Of a stretch of 64,000 bases of DNA, positions 16,946-24,903 are shown in pieces. The notes below the pieces were generated by a model. That model ran no database searches. It was not told the DNA's origin and saw only the letters and a list, made by a program, of their open reading frames with translations. Where the stretch lies: NCBI GenBank assembly GCA_019694395.1, contig JAIBCC010000009.1, forward strand, positions 1-64,000, read 5' to 3'. How positions within the stretch are numbered: position 1 is the first letter of the stretch; each line of letters begins with the position of its first letter. The stretch is from Pyrinomonadaceae bacterium. GTDB lineage: Bacteria; Acidobacteriota; Blastocatellia; Pyrinomonadales; Pyrinomonadaceae. A program made the position numbers and the translations under genes.

Positions 16946-18154
16946 ATGTCCAACTTTGAATTATTACAAAACAGACTATCGTTTTCGCATTTGCCTGCGT
17001 TGGACGGATTGCGTTTTGTCGCCGTTTTTCTGGTGATCTTTTATCACTTTGGGTTTGAAAATGTTCCCGGCGCGCATGGAGTAATGCTCTTTTTTGTATT
17101 GAGCGGTTTTTTAATTACCTGGCTTTTGCTCAAAGAAAATGAAAAGACAGGCACGATTTCACTCAAAGGCTTTTTCAAAAGGCGCGTTTTGCGGATTTTT
17201 CCGGCGTTTTACGTTTATGCCTTAATAATAATTCTTTTACTTTTGGCAACGAAAAAAGAAGTTCCGTGGATGCACGCCTTGAGCGCGTGTTTCTATTTCA
17301 GCAATTACTATTCGACCTTTCATCCTGAACTGAACAATATTTTCAGCCACACCTGGTCATTAGCGATTGAAGAACAATTTTATTTGATTTTCCCGTTTTT
17401 CTTTCTACTGTTTTGCCGAAATTTGAAGCAATTGGCAGTTGTAATTGCCGGAATAATCGGTGCGGCATGGATTTGGCGAGCGGTTTTAGTTTTCGGTTTA
17501 AATGTAAGCGGCGGATATATTTACAGTGCGTTTGAAACCAGAATTGATCATTTATTGGTTGGTTGTCTTTTGGCAATCGTATTGCGCCGGAATTGGTTTG
17601 AAAAGTTTTGGCAGATTGTTTTGCATAATCCCTTTATTCCATTTATGACGATTGCGATTTTGGCAGTTTCGGTTTATTTCAGTCTGACAAATATCGTTTA
17701 TAAATCCGTGGTTGGATTTGCAGTTGAACCGGTTTTAATGGCGGGTTTTATTGTTCAATCTATTACTTTTTCGGCACAGGGAGTTTGGAAAAATTTAGAG
17801 TCCAAGCCTCTGAAATTTCTCGGCACACTTTCATATTCGCTTTATCTTTGGCAACAGGTTACAACTTCGGCAATTCCGACCAGATTCGCAGATTTTCCTG
17901 TTTTCGTGCAGTTAATTGCGACAGTTTTGGTGACGATTACGGTGGCGGCAATATCTTATTATTTGATTGAAATGCCGTTTTTAGATTTGAAAAATATGTC
18001 GTTAAGCGAAGCGTTCAACTATAATTTGTTAAAGCTAAAAGCAATTTTAGTCAGAACTGAACCATCCTCAGCTGCTTTACAAAATTTTTTGCAGCAGCAA
18101 AAACTTAAAAAGGATTTAGCCAAACAGGGAGAAATAGTTGAAGAAAGAAGATAG
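16946..18154 (+). CDS. Acyltransferase family 3 (OafA/YrhL type) membrane protein
   Basis: 402 residues with about ten membrane helices. N-terminal family signatures are intact: PALDGLRFVAVFLVIFYHFG (residues ~15-34, catalytic-type His near 32), a GVMLFFVLSGFLITWLL segment, RRVLRIFPAF, and SHTWSLAIEEQFYLIFP. Such enzymes O-acylate surface sugars using acyl-CoA on the cytoplasmic side. The C-terminal ~40 residues are soluble and Lys/Gln-rich. It sits in the glycan cluster and probably modifies its product. No clear ribosome site is visible. Confidence 0.9.
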   Translation: MSNFELLQNRLSFSHLPALDGLRFVAVFLVIFYHFGFENVPGAHGVMLFFVLSGFLITWLLLKENEKTGTISLKGFFKRRVLRIFPAFYVYALIIILLLLATKKEVPWMHALSACFYFSNYYSTFHPELNNIFSHTWSLAIEEQFYLIFPFFFLLFCRNLKQLAVVIAGIIGAAWIWRAVLVFGLNVSGGYIYSAFETRIDHLLVGCLLAIVLRRNWFEKFWQIVLHNPFIPFMTIAILAVSVYFSLTNIVYKSVVGFAVEPVLMAGFIVQSITFSAQGVWKNLESKPLKFLGTLSYSLYLWQQVTTSAIPTRFADFPVFVQLIATVLVTITVAAISYYLIEMPFLDLKNMSLSEAFNYNLLKLKAILVRTEPSSAALQNFLQQQKLKKDLAKQGEIVEERR

Positions 18155-18191
18155 AAAAATAATCAATAGAAATATTTTGACCAAGAATTAA

Positions 18192-18701
18192 ATGCTCGAA
18201 TTAGATAAAAATAATGAATTTGTTAAGTCCGTATTTGATTACATTGAAGGCGGGAGTATAAGCAATTCTGTCAAAATTTTCCGTCAACTTGAAAAAAAAC
18301 ACGAAATTTTATTTATTCCAATGACAGAATTTAATAAAACAGAATTCTGCGATGATAAATGGATTAAAAATAATCTTTACCCTTTTCTTTCAGATTCCCA
18401 ACTAATTATTTCTGGAGAAATTTTAGATTCGATTGAGATTTTAGATTTAGACTTTCGAGAAATAGGAACTACCTGGCGACATTGGGGAGAGATTTTAGCA
18501 AACTGGTGTAACGAAAATGGAATTGAAAAACCTATTATTAGTAGAAATAAATCAACACGCTGGAAATATATAGATTTTTATATGTATACCTATACTTCAC
18601 AATGGATTCAAAACTATAACGAATGGGCAAAAGCCATTTTAGAAATAATTATGGAAAAAGATAAAGTCTTTAGTTACGAATACAAATCAATAGATGAATA
18701 A
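18192..18701 (+). CDS. Soluble protein of unknown function
   Basis: 169 residues, acidic, rich in Trp and Tyr (GTTWRHWGEILANWCNENG; FYMYTYTSQWIQNYNEW). It has no signal peptide or membrane helix. It overlaps the following flavoprotein gene by 8 bp, which implies translational coupling. The family is not recognised. AT content by eye is higher than in the flanking glycan genes, as for the other small unknown genes in this cluster. Confidence 0.7.
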   Translation: MLELDKNNEFVKSVFDYIEGGSISNSVKIFRQLEKKHEILFIPMTEFNKTEFCDDKWIKNNLYPFLSDSQLIISGEILDSIEILDLDFREIGTTWRHWGEILANWCNENGIEKPIISRNKSTRWKYIDFYMYTYTSQWIQNYNEWAKAILEIIMEKDKVFSYEYKSIDE

Positions 18702-20019
18702 AGAAAAATCTAAAATTGCCATCATCGGCTCAGGTTTCCTCGGCTTAACCTTAGCTTTACGCCTTTCCGAACAAGGAAACCAAGTCACTGTTTTTGAAAC
18801 TGCCAACGAAATCGGCGGACTGGCAAGCGTTTGGCAGATTGGTGATATAACTTGGGATAAGCATTATCACGTTACGCTTTTATCCGATTCACACACGCGG
18901 AAAATCGTTGGCGAATTGGGTTTGGAGAATGAGTTTGAATGGGTAGAAACGAAAACGGGTTTTTACACTGACGGTAAGCTCGTTTCGATGTCGAATACTC
19001 TGGAATTCCTCAAATTCCCGCCGCTTGATCTGATCTCAAAATTCCGGCTTGGCGGCACCATTTTTTACGCAGCGCGGGTGAAAGATTGGAAAGCGTTGGA
19101 AAAGATCAGCGTCGAAGATTGGCTGACCAAACTTTCGGGTAAAAAGACTTTTGAAAAAATGTGGAAGCCTTTGCTTAAAGCCAAACTCGGCGAGGCTTAC
19201 AAAGAAACTTCCGCCGCGTTTATCTGGGCGACGATCCAGCGAATGTATGCTGCCCGTAATTCGGGTTTGAAAAAAGAAATGTTCGGCTATGTTTGCGGAG
19301 GCTACGCGACTGTTTTGCAAAAATTTGCCGAAGTTTTGCGCGAAAAAGGCGTTGAAATTCGATTAAAGACAAAAGTTTTAGCCACAGAGCGCACAGAGAA
19401 CACAGAGAGAGATCTGAAAGTAACTTTCTCAGTGAACCCTGTGTCCTCTGTGGCAGAAAATTTCGATAAAGTAATTTTAACTTGTCCGTCAAATATCGCC
19501 GCTCAAATCTGTCCGCAATTAACTGAATCCGAAAAAGCTAAGCTCAATAATATCAAGTATCAAGGCATTGTTTGCGCTTCGCTTTTGACCAAAAAATCTC
19601 TGTCGCCGTATTACGTGACGAACATCACGGACGAAACTCCTTTTACCGGAATTATTGAAATGTCGGCGTTGGTTGATAAAAAGGAATTTGGCGGAAATGC
19701 GCTGATTTATTTGCCGAAATACGTTGCGCCGGATGATGAATTATTTGAAAAAACGGATACGGAGATCGAAGAAAAGTTTTTGTCCACGCTCGAAAAAATG
19801 TATCCGCATTTTACCCGAAATGATGTTGTTTCGTTCAAAATCTCGCGTGTGCGGAATGTTTTCCCGATTCCGACTCTGAATTATTCGGAAAATTTGCCTT
19901 CGATAAAAACTTCCATTGACGGCGTTTATATTGTAAATTCGGCACAGATTACAAACGGAACTTTGAATGTTAATGAAACAATTCAATTAGCAGAAAAGTT
20001 TGTAAAAGAAATTCAATGA
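18694..20019 (+). CDS. FAD/NAD(P)-dependent oxidoreductase (amine-oxidase/protoporphyrinogen-oxidase-like)
   Basis: 441 residues. The dinucleotide fold is IAIIGSGFLGLTLALRLSEQ with the downstream EIGGLAS motif (FAD binding). WDKHYHVTLLSD and the substrate domain resemble the flavoproteins found in sugar and lipid-glycan clusters. Residues ~229-254 are encoded by a complete periodic hairpin (19381-19454) that inserts ATERTENTERD and then VNPVSSVAENF. Reading frame is preserved, so the gene may still work. The first codons overlap the gene upstream by 8 bp and the stop overlaps the next start by 4 bp. The substrate is unknown. Confidence 0.87.
   Translation: MNKEKSKIAIIGSGFLGLTLALRLSEQGNQVTVFETANEIGGLASVWQIGDITWDKHYHVTLLSDSHTRKIVGELGLENEFEWVETKTGFYTDGKLVSMSNTLEFLKFPPLDLISKFRLGGTIFYAARVKDWKALEKISVEDWLTKLSGKKTFEKMWKPLLKAKLGEAYKETSAAFIWATIQRMYAARNSGLKKEMFGYVCGGYATVLQKFAEVLREKGVEIRLKTKVLATERTENTERDLKVTFSVNPVSSVAENFDKVILTCPSNIAAQICPQLTESEKAKLNNIKYQGIVCASLLTKKSLSPYYVTNITDETPFTGIIEMSALVDKKEFGGNALIYLPKYVAPDDELFEKTDTEIEEKFLSTLEKMYPHFTRNDVVSFKISRVRNVFPIPTLNYSENLPSIKTSIDGVYIVNSAQITNGTLNVNETIQLAEKFVKEIQ
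19381..19454. repeat. Periodic hairpin inserted in frame in a coding gene
   Basis: Left arm GCCACAGAGCGCACAGAGAA and on (words of CACAGAG, period ~9). Right arm ...CCTGTGTCCTCTGTGGC. The arms pair imperfectly around a ~20 nt loop. Unlike most members, it lies wholly inside the flavoprotein gene and is translated. Confidence 0.85.
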
Positions 20020-20414
20020 ATCCAAGATTAGCTACATTTGAAGAAGATTCTTGGCAGCTTCGTTCAGGAGAGGAATCACATCAAGAACGTCCCGAGGAGT
20101 TTTGGATGCCTGATTTAGAAATACGCCAAAATTTAAAACGTGGCGATGCCGTAAAATTGATTTTCGATTTTGAAGGTTACAACGAAGATGGACAAATAGA
20201 AATTGGCGGAGAAAGAATGTGGGTAATTGTCCAAGATAAAATCGAAGATTTTTATCTTGGAATTCTTGATAATCAGCCAGCTGGAATTGATGAAGGATTT
20301 TTAGACAAAAATTCTGAAATATACTTCAAAGCCGAACATATTATTGATATTGGATACCCGCCAAAAGAATACTTAACGGAAAGATTTGGTAAAAAATTTT
20401 TAGAATATGAATAA
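20016..20414 (+). CDS. Small acidic protein, DUF2314-like
   Basis: 132 residues. It overlaps the upstream stop (ATGA) and the downstream start (8 bp). The segment GDAVKLIFDFEGYNEDGQ, then GGERMWVIVQD, then GILDNQPA resembles DUF2314/DUF2185-type domains, which occur in immunity-like proteins; I hold this at moderate confidence. It has no signal or membrane segment. Tight coupling to two glycan genes suggests co-expression, but the role is unknown. Confidence 0.65.
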   Translation: MNPRLATFEEDSWQLRSGEESHQERPEEFWMPDLEIRQNLKRGDAVKLIFDFEGYNEDGQIEIGGERMWVIVQDKIEDFYLGILDNQPAGIDEGFLDKNSEIYFKAEHIIDIGYPPKEYLTERFGKKFLEYE

Positions 20415-21372
20415 GCCCATTGCGAGTCTTTCGCTTGATCTCGACAACAAATGGTCGTATATGAAAACGCACGGCGACGCGGGCTGGGAAAGTTTCCCGT
20501 CGTATCTGGATGTGGTTGTTCCTCGCATATTGAAATTTCTGAAAGAAAGAAATTTTAAAATTACGTTTTTTATCGTCGGTCAGGACGCGGCACTTGAGAA
20601 AAATTCTGAGGCGATTGCTCAAATTTCTAATGCTGGACACGAAATCGGGAATCATTCGTTTAATCACGAGCCGTGGCTGCATCTCTATTCAAAAGAAGAA
20701 TTAACGGAAGAGTTTGAAAAGACGGAAAAGGCTTTGGAAAAGGTAACAGGACGAATTCCAAAAGGTTTTCGCGGTCCCGGTTATTCGCTTTCGCCAACTG
20801 TTTTGGAAGTTTTGGCAGAACGCGGTTACGAGTATGATTGCTCGACTTTGCCGACTTACATTGGACCGCTTGCTCGTGCTTATTATTTTTTAGCTTCGCC
20901 GAATATGTCTGCCGAAGAAAAAGAAAAACGCAAAAAATTATTTGGCAAATTTTCCGATGGTTTTCAATCTTTGAAGCCGTATAAATGGCAAATCGGAGAA
21001 AAATCTCTGGTCGAAATTCCCGTCACGACTTTACCGATTTTCAAAGTTCCGATTCACGCCAGTTACGTCATTTATCTTTCGACTTTTTCCAAACTTGCTG
21101 CTAAAACTTATTGGAAAACAGCGATTCAAATGTGTAAAATGACGGGAACGCCTTTAAGTTTACTGCTGCACCCGCTTGATTTTTTATCCGGCGAAGATGC
21201 CCCCGAACTCAAGTTTTTTCCGGCAATGAATCTGCCGATTGAAAAAAAATTGGAATTTGTCAGCGAAATTCTGGAAAACTTTGCTAAATCGTTTTCTATT
21301 GGCAATATGCGCGAACACGCTAACTTTGTAAAAAGCGAAAAAACTTTAGTGCGCGAATTTGCCGAAGCGTGA
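20407..21372 (+). CDS. NodB-type polysaccharide deacetylase
   Basis: 321 residues. Catalytic-type motifs are present: SLSLDLDNKW (~residues 7-16, Asp pair), GHEIGNHSFNH (metal His pair), GFRGPGYSLSP and a late LLLHPLDF. Unlike the degenerate domain at 10476, the metal-binding His residues are intact. Such enzymes remove N-acetyl groups from polysaccharide or lipid-linked sugars. It has no signal peptide, so it may act at the cytoplasmic face like the ArnD group. It overlaps the UbiA-family gene by 4 bp. Confidence 0.88.
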   Translation: MNKPIASLSLDLDNKWSYMKTHGDAGWESFPSYLDVVVPRILKFLKERNFKITFFIVGQDAALEKNSEAIAQISNAGHEIGNHSFNHEPWLHLYSKEELTEEFEKTEKALEKVTGRIPKGFRGPGYSLSPTVLEVLAERGYEYDCSTLPTYIGPLARAYYFLASPNMSAEEKEKRKKLFGKFSDGFQSLKPYKWQIGEKSLVEIPVTTLPIFKVPIHASYVIYLSTFSKLAAKTYWKTAIQMCKMTGTPLSLLLHPLDFLSGEDAPELKFFPAMNLPIEKKLEFVSEILENFAKSFSIGNMREHANFVKSEKTLVREFAEA

Positions 21373-22322
21373 AAAGTTTGGAAATCGAACAACCAACCAG
21401 CGTTTCTTTCAGCCGGATTTTCCGAGGTCTGCTGGTCGAAATGCGTCCGAAGGAATGGACTAAAAACCTGCTCGTTTTTAGCGGGCTGGTCTTTTCGCGT
21501 TCGCTTTTTGAACATAATCATCTGCTACTTTCGCTCGGTGGTTTTATTTCTTTTTGTTTGATCAGCAGCGGCATTTATTTTTTTAATGATCTCAGCGACA
21601 TCAACGAAGACCGTTTGCATCCTGTCAAGAAAAATCGTCCGATTGCATCAGGAATTTTGAGTGTGAATCTGGCGCGATTGGTGACGGTTTTGCTTTTTGT
21701 TTGTGGCAGCGCGTTAGCTTTGAGTCTTAGTTACCCATTCGCTTTTGCCATTGCGATTTATCTGATTTTTAGTTTGGGCTATTCGCTCGGTTTAAAAAAC
21801 GTTGTAATTCTTGATGTTTTAATTATTTCCAGCGGATTTGTGATTCGGGCGATTGCGGGCGCATTGGTGTTGGAAGTAGAAGCGTCGGCGTGGCTGGTGC
21901 TTTGCACTTCGATGGTGGCGTTGTTGGTCGGATTCGGAAAAAGGCGGCACGAATTGGTTTTGCTGGAAGAAAATGCGGGTTCACATCGGGCGAGTTTGAA
22001 TGATTATTCGTTGGAATTTCTTGACGCAATGATGACTATTTGCGGCGGTGCGGCGGTGGTTTGTTATGCGCTTTATACGATGTCGGATGATACGGTTTCG
22101 CGTTTTCACACCCGTAATTTATTGATAACTTTACCGTTTGTGATTTACGGAGTTTTTCGCTATTTATTTTTGGTTCACAAACGCAAAGAAGGCGGCGATC
22201 CGGTGCAACTTCTTTTTCACGATAGACCTTCGTTATTGAATATTTTGCTGTGGATTATTACAGTTTGTCTGGTGATTTATTTGCCAAAAGCGTGGCAATT
22301 TTCGATGAATGTAATCCGTTGA
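21369..22322 (+). CDS. UbiA-family decaprenyl-phosphate phosphoribosyltransferase-like enzyme
   Basis: 317 residues starting at a GTG overlapping the previous stop (GTGA). Eight or nine membrane helices. The two Asp-rich motifs are visible: FNDLSDINEDRLHPVKKNRP (~74-93) and a later LNDYSLEFLDAMM. The HPxKxxRPIASG sequence is typical of decaprenyl-phosphate 5-phosphoribose synthases (Rv3806c type), which attach phosphoribose to polyprenyl phosphate. The presence of such a gene hints at a polyprenyl-linked pentose donor in this cluster, an inference from family. Confidence 0.85.
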   Translation: MKSLEIEQPTSVSFSRIFRGLLVEMRPKEWTKNLLVFSGLVFSRSLFEHNHLLLSLGGFISFCLISSGIYFFNDLSDINEDRLHPVKKNRPIASGILSVNLARLVTVLLFVCGSALALSLSYPFAFAIAIYLIFSLGYSLGLKNVVILDVLIISSGFVIRAIAGALVLEVEASAWLVLCTSMVALLVGFGKRRHELVLLEENAGSHRASLNDYSLEFLDAMMTICGGAAVVCYALYTMSDDTVSRFHTRNLLITLPFVIYGVFRYLFLVHKRKEGGDPVQLLFHDRPSLLNILLWIITVCLVIYLPKAWQFSMNVIR

Positions 22323-23791
22323 TGAAACGAATTTTCTTGCTGATTTTTATACTTGGAGCGTTTATTCGCCTGTTTGATGCGTGGCGACCGATTGACCGTG
22401 CTTCGTGGCGGGAATGTGATTTAGGCGCGATTTCCCGAAACTACGCCCGTGAAGGGATGAATCCGTTTTATCCGCGAGTTGATTGGCGCGGAACTTCGCC
22501 CGGTTACGCCGAAATGGAATTTCCGGTTTATCCGTATTTGACTGCGATTTCCTATAAAATTTTTGGCGAACACGATGTTCAGGCACGCTTGATAAATTTT
22601 CTTTTTTCGTTGGCAACGCTCTGGTTTTTCTTTCAATTAGCCCGTTCATTTTTGGATGAATTCAGCTCATTGGTCGCTTTTACTTTTTTTACTTTTCACC
22701 CGATGGTGATGGAGATTTCGACCTCGGTTCAGCCCGAAGGCTTGATGATCTTATGCTACACGGCAAGCGTGTATTTTTTTACAAGGTGGCTGAAAACCGA
22801 AGAAAATAAAGACTTTTGGCTGGCAACGATTGCTACGATGCTGACGATTTTAGCCAAAGCGACTGCCGGACATATTGGTTTGTTATTCGGCGTTCTGCTT
22901 TTGCAAAAATACGGTTTTGGTATTTTCAAACAAGTCAAAATCTGGCTTTTCGGCGCAATCAGCTTGCTTCCCGCGCTGGTTTGGTATGCCCATGCGAAAA
23001 GCCTCTGGAAAAATTATGGAAATTCGCTCGGAGTTTCCAACGAATATCATTGGATCGGTTGGGATTTTTTCACTAATCCGCGTTTTATCGTCGGCATTTT
23101 GCAAATCGAATTGACACACGTTTTTCTCTTTTTCGGCGCAGTAATTTGTGCTTTTGCAATTTGGAAAAATTGGGGCGAAAAGTTCATCAATTTTTGTTTG
23201 ATTTGGCTCGGCGCAATTTTCCTGCTTTATGTCATTGCTTCGCGCACGACTTCGGAAAATTGGGCAACTTATTACCATGTTTTCAGCGTTTTGCCGGTTG
23301 CGTTGTTGGTTGGTTATGCTTTCAATAAATTTTTTGAATTTGGAAGTATTTTGAATGCAACAAATTTGGTTTTGATAATCTGTTTGTTAGCTACGTTTTT
23401 AATTTCGGCTAAAAAAGACCGTTCCGAAATTTTAGAACATCGCGTTCACGATGCGGCGTTAGCCTGTGCAAACCAGTTTAAGCCGTTGATGAACAAAGAA
23501 GGTTTGATTTTAGCTTCGGGCAATCGCGCTTTTGACGAAGACGGTTATCCTGTCGCATACAACACTTCGTTTATGTTCTACTGGCTTGATAGAAAAGGAT
23601 TTAATCTGGCTGATGAAGATCAAAATGTAACCAAAGTCCAAGAATTTTCTGCCAAAGGCGCAAAATATTTTATCGCGCAGAAAAATAAACTCGAATTAGC
23701 TCCAAATTTTGAAAAAGAACTCCGCCAAAACTTCAAAGTAATCTCGGAATGTGATGAAATGATTTTGTTTGATTTAACAGAAAATAGTTAG
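22322..23791 (+). CDS. GT39/ArnT-like membrane glycosyltransferase
   Basis: 489 residues from the ATG overlapping the UbiA stop by one base (TGATG). It has about ten membrane helices, with an early acidic lumenal loop (RASWRECDLGAISRNYAREG), then FPVYPYLTAISYKIFGEHD and an aromatic soluble C-terminal region. The layout fits PMT_2/GT39 enzymes that use polyprenyl-phosphate sugars outside the cytoplasmic membrane. Its coupling to the UbiA-family gene suggests it may use that product. Sequence motifs of GT39 are weak, so donor and acceptor are unknown. Confidence 0.78.
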   Translation: MKRIFLLIFILGAFIRLFDAWRPIDRASWRECDLGAISRNYAREGMNPFYPRVDWRGTSPGYAEMEFPVYPYLTAISYKIFGEHDVQARLINFLFSLATLWFFFQLARSFLDEFSSLVAFTFFTFHPMVMEISTSVQPEGLMILCYTASVYFFTRWLKTEENKDFWLATIATMLTILAKATAGHIGLLFGVLLLQKYGFGIFKQVKIWLFGAISLLPALVWYAHAKSLWKNYGNSLGVSNEYHWIGWDFFTNPRFIVGILQIELTHVFLFFGAVICAFAIWKNWGEKFINFCLIWLGAIFLLYVIASRTTSENWATYYHVFSVLPVALLVGYAFNKFFEFGSILNATNLVLIICLLATFLISAKKDRSEILEHRVHDAALACANQFKPLMNKEGLILASGNRAFDEDGYPVAYNTSFMFYWLDRKGFNLADEDQNVTKVQEFSAKGAKYFIAQKNKLELAPNFEKELRQNFKVISECDEMILFDLTENS

Positions 23792-23795
23792 GATT

Positions 23796-23925
23796 ATCCA
23801 CGAAGGAACACGAAGATTTCACGAAGCCGGAACGAATTTTTTTAGTTTTCGACTTTGTGAAAAATATTTAGAATCAATTTGTTACCTGCTTTTCCTTCGT
23901 GTTTCCTTCGTGAAACTTCGTGGAT
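23796..23925. repeat. Periodic hairpin, 'CCACGAAGGAACACGAAG' type
   Basis: Left arm ATCCACGAAGGAACACGAAG continues with ATTTCACGAAGCC. Right arm ...CCTTCGTGTTTCCTTCGTGAA and CTTCGTGGAT. The loop is about 55 nt. It occupies the whole gap before the methyltransferase gene, and its last bases supply an in-frame GTG that is probably not the start. Confidence 0.85.
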
Positions 23926-23927
23926 AT

Positions 23928-24785
23928 ATGATTTGCCCATTGTGTAATTCAGAATCAAAATTTGCCTTTGAAGCCAAGGGTTTTCCTCTGCGTGATTGCC
24001 TGAAATGTCATCATCGTTTTGCCGAAATTGCGGCGGACGAAAGCCACGTTTCAAGCATTTACGATGATTCATATTTCAATGGCGGCGGCGCAGGTTACAG
24101 CAATTATTTTGCCGAGGGCGAAATGCTTCGCGCACGCGGGCGAATGTATGCAGGCAAAGTTAGAAAATTTGCCAAAGCCGGAAAAATGCTGGATGTCGGC
24201 GCAGCAGCAGGTTTTATTTTGCAAGGTTTTACGGATTCAGACTGGCAGGGAATCGGACTTGAGCCAAACGGTTCAATGGCAAAATTCGGGAGCGAAAAAC
24301 TTGGATTAGACGTGCGCCAAGGCTCTCTCGAAACTTTTCAAACCGACGAAAAATTTGATTTAATCTCAATGATTCAAGTCGTCGCACATTTTTATGATCC
24401 AAGCAAATCTTTTGAAAACGCGGCAAATTTATTGAAAGATGACGGACTTTTGCTGATTGAAAGCTGGAATCGTGAAAGTTTTTCGGCACGAATTTTTGGT
24501 AAAAATTGGCACGAATATTCGCCGCCGAGTGTTTTGCAATGGTTTTCGCTAAACGGTTTGACGGATTTCTTAAAAGATTTTGGTTTTGAAAAACTCGCTC
24601 ACGGGCGACCATCGAAAAAGATTTCGGGCGAACATGCTAAATCGTTGTTAAAATATCGTTTGGGCAATAATTTTTTACTAAAATTGATTCCCTCGAAAAT
24701 TAATTTCCCATACCCGAGCGAAGATTTATTTTGGGCTTTGTATCGAAAGCGGAACGCCGGCATCTTGCCGGCAAACGTCGTGTGA
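23928..24785 (+). CDS. Class I SAM-dependent methyltransferase with N-terminal zinc ribbon
   Basis: 285 residues from the ATG at 23928. Two Cys pairs at the start (CPLCNSE...CLKCHH) form a likely zinc ribbon, as in sugar-cluster methyltransferases. Motif I is MLDVGAAAGFILQGF and motif II-like is GIGLEPNGSMAKFG. It may methylate a sugar nucleotide or lipid-linked glycan. The last ~11 residues (NAGILPANVV) and the stop codon come from a 127 bp repeat element starting at 24751, so the native C-terminus seems to have been replaced. Confidence 0.87.
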   Translation: MICPLCNSESKFAFEAKGFPLRDCLKCHHRFAEIAADESHVSSIYDDSYFNGGGAGYSNYFAEGEMLRARGRMYAGKVRKFAKAGKMLDVGAAAGFILQGFTDSDWQGIGLEPNGSMAKFGSEKLGLDVRQGSLETFQTDEKFDLISMIQVVAHFYDPSKSFENAANLLKDDGLLLIESWNRESFSARIFGKNWHEYSPPSVLQWFSLNGLTDFLKDFGFEKLAHGRPSKKISGEHAKSLLKYRLGNNFLLKLIPSKINFPYPSEDLFWALYRKRNAGILPANVV

Positions 24786-24877
24786 GCGACGTAACTTAGT
24801 TTAGGCAAAATTCAATTTTGATCAAACTTGAACTGTTCGCGCTTTGCGCTCAATGCCAGCCGGAGGCGTGGCGTTCC
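24751..24877 (-). repeat. GGAACGCC element, copy A
   Basis: 127 bp with terminal GGAACGCC...GGCGTTCC inverted repeats. It contains internal hairpins (GCCGGCATCTTGCCGGC; ACGTCG...CGACGT; TTCGCGCTTTGCGC) and an AT-rich middle. Read on the minus strand it aligns with copies at 38530 and 41189 in the order GGCTGGCATTGAGCGC, AAAGCGCGAA, AT-rich spacer, paired ACGTCG/CGACG block, TTTGCCGGC. It overlaps the 3' end of the methyltransferase gene. Confidence 0.9.
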
Positions 24878-24903
24878 ATTCATTGAACAAATTAAGAACA
24901 TAA

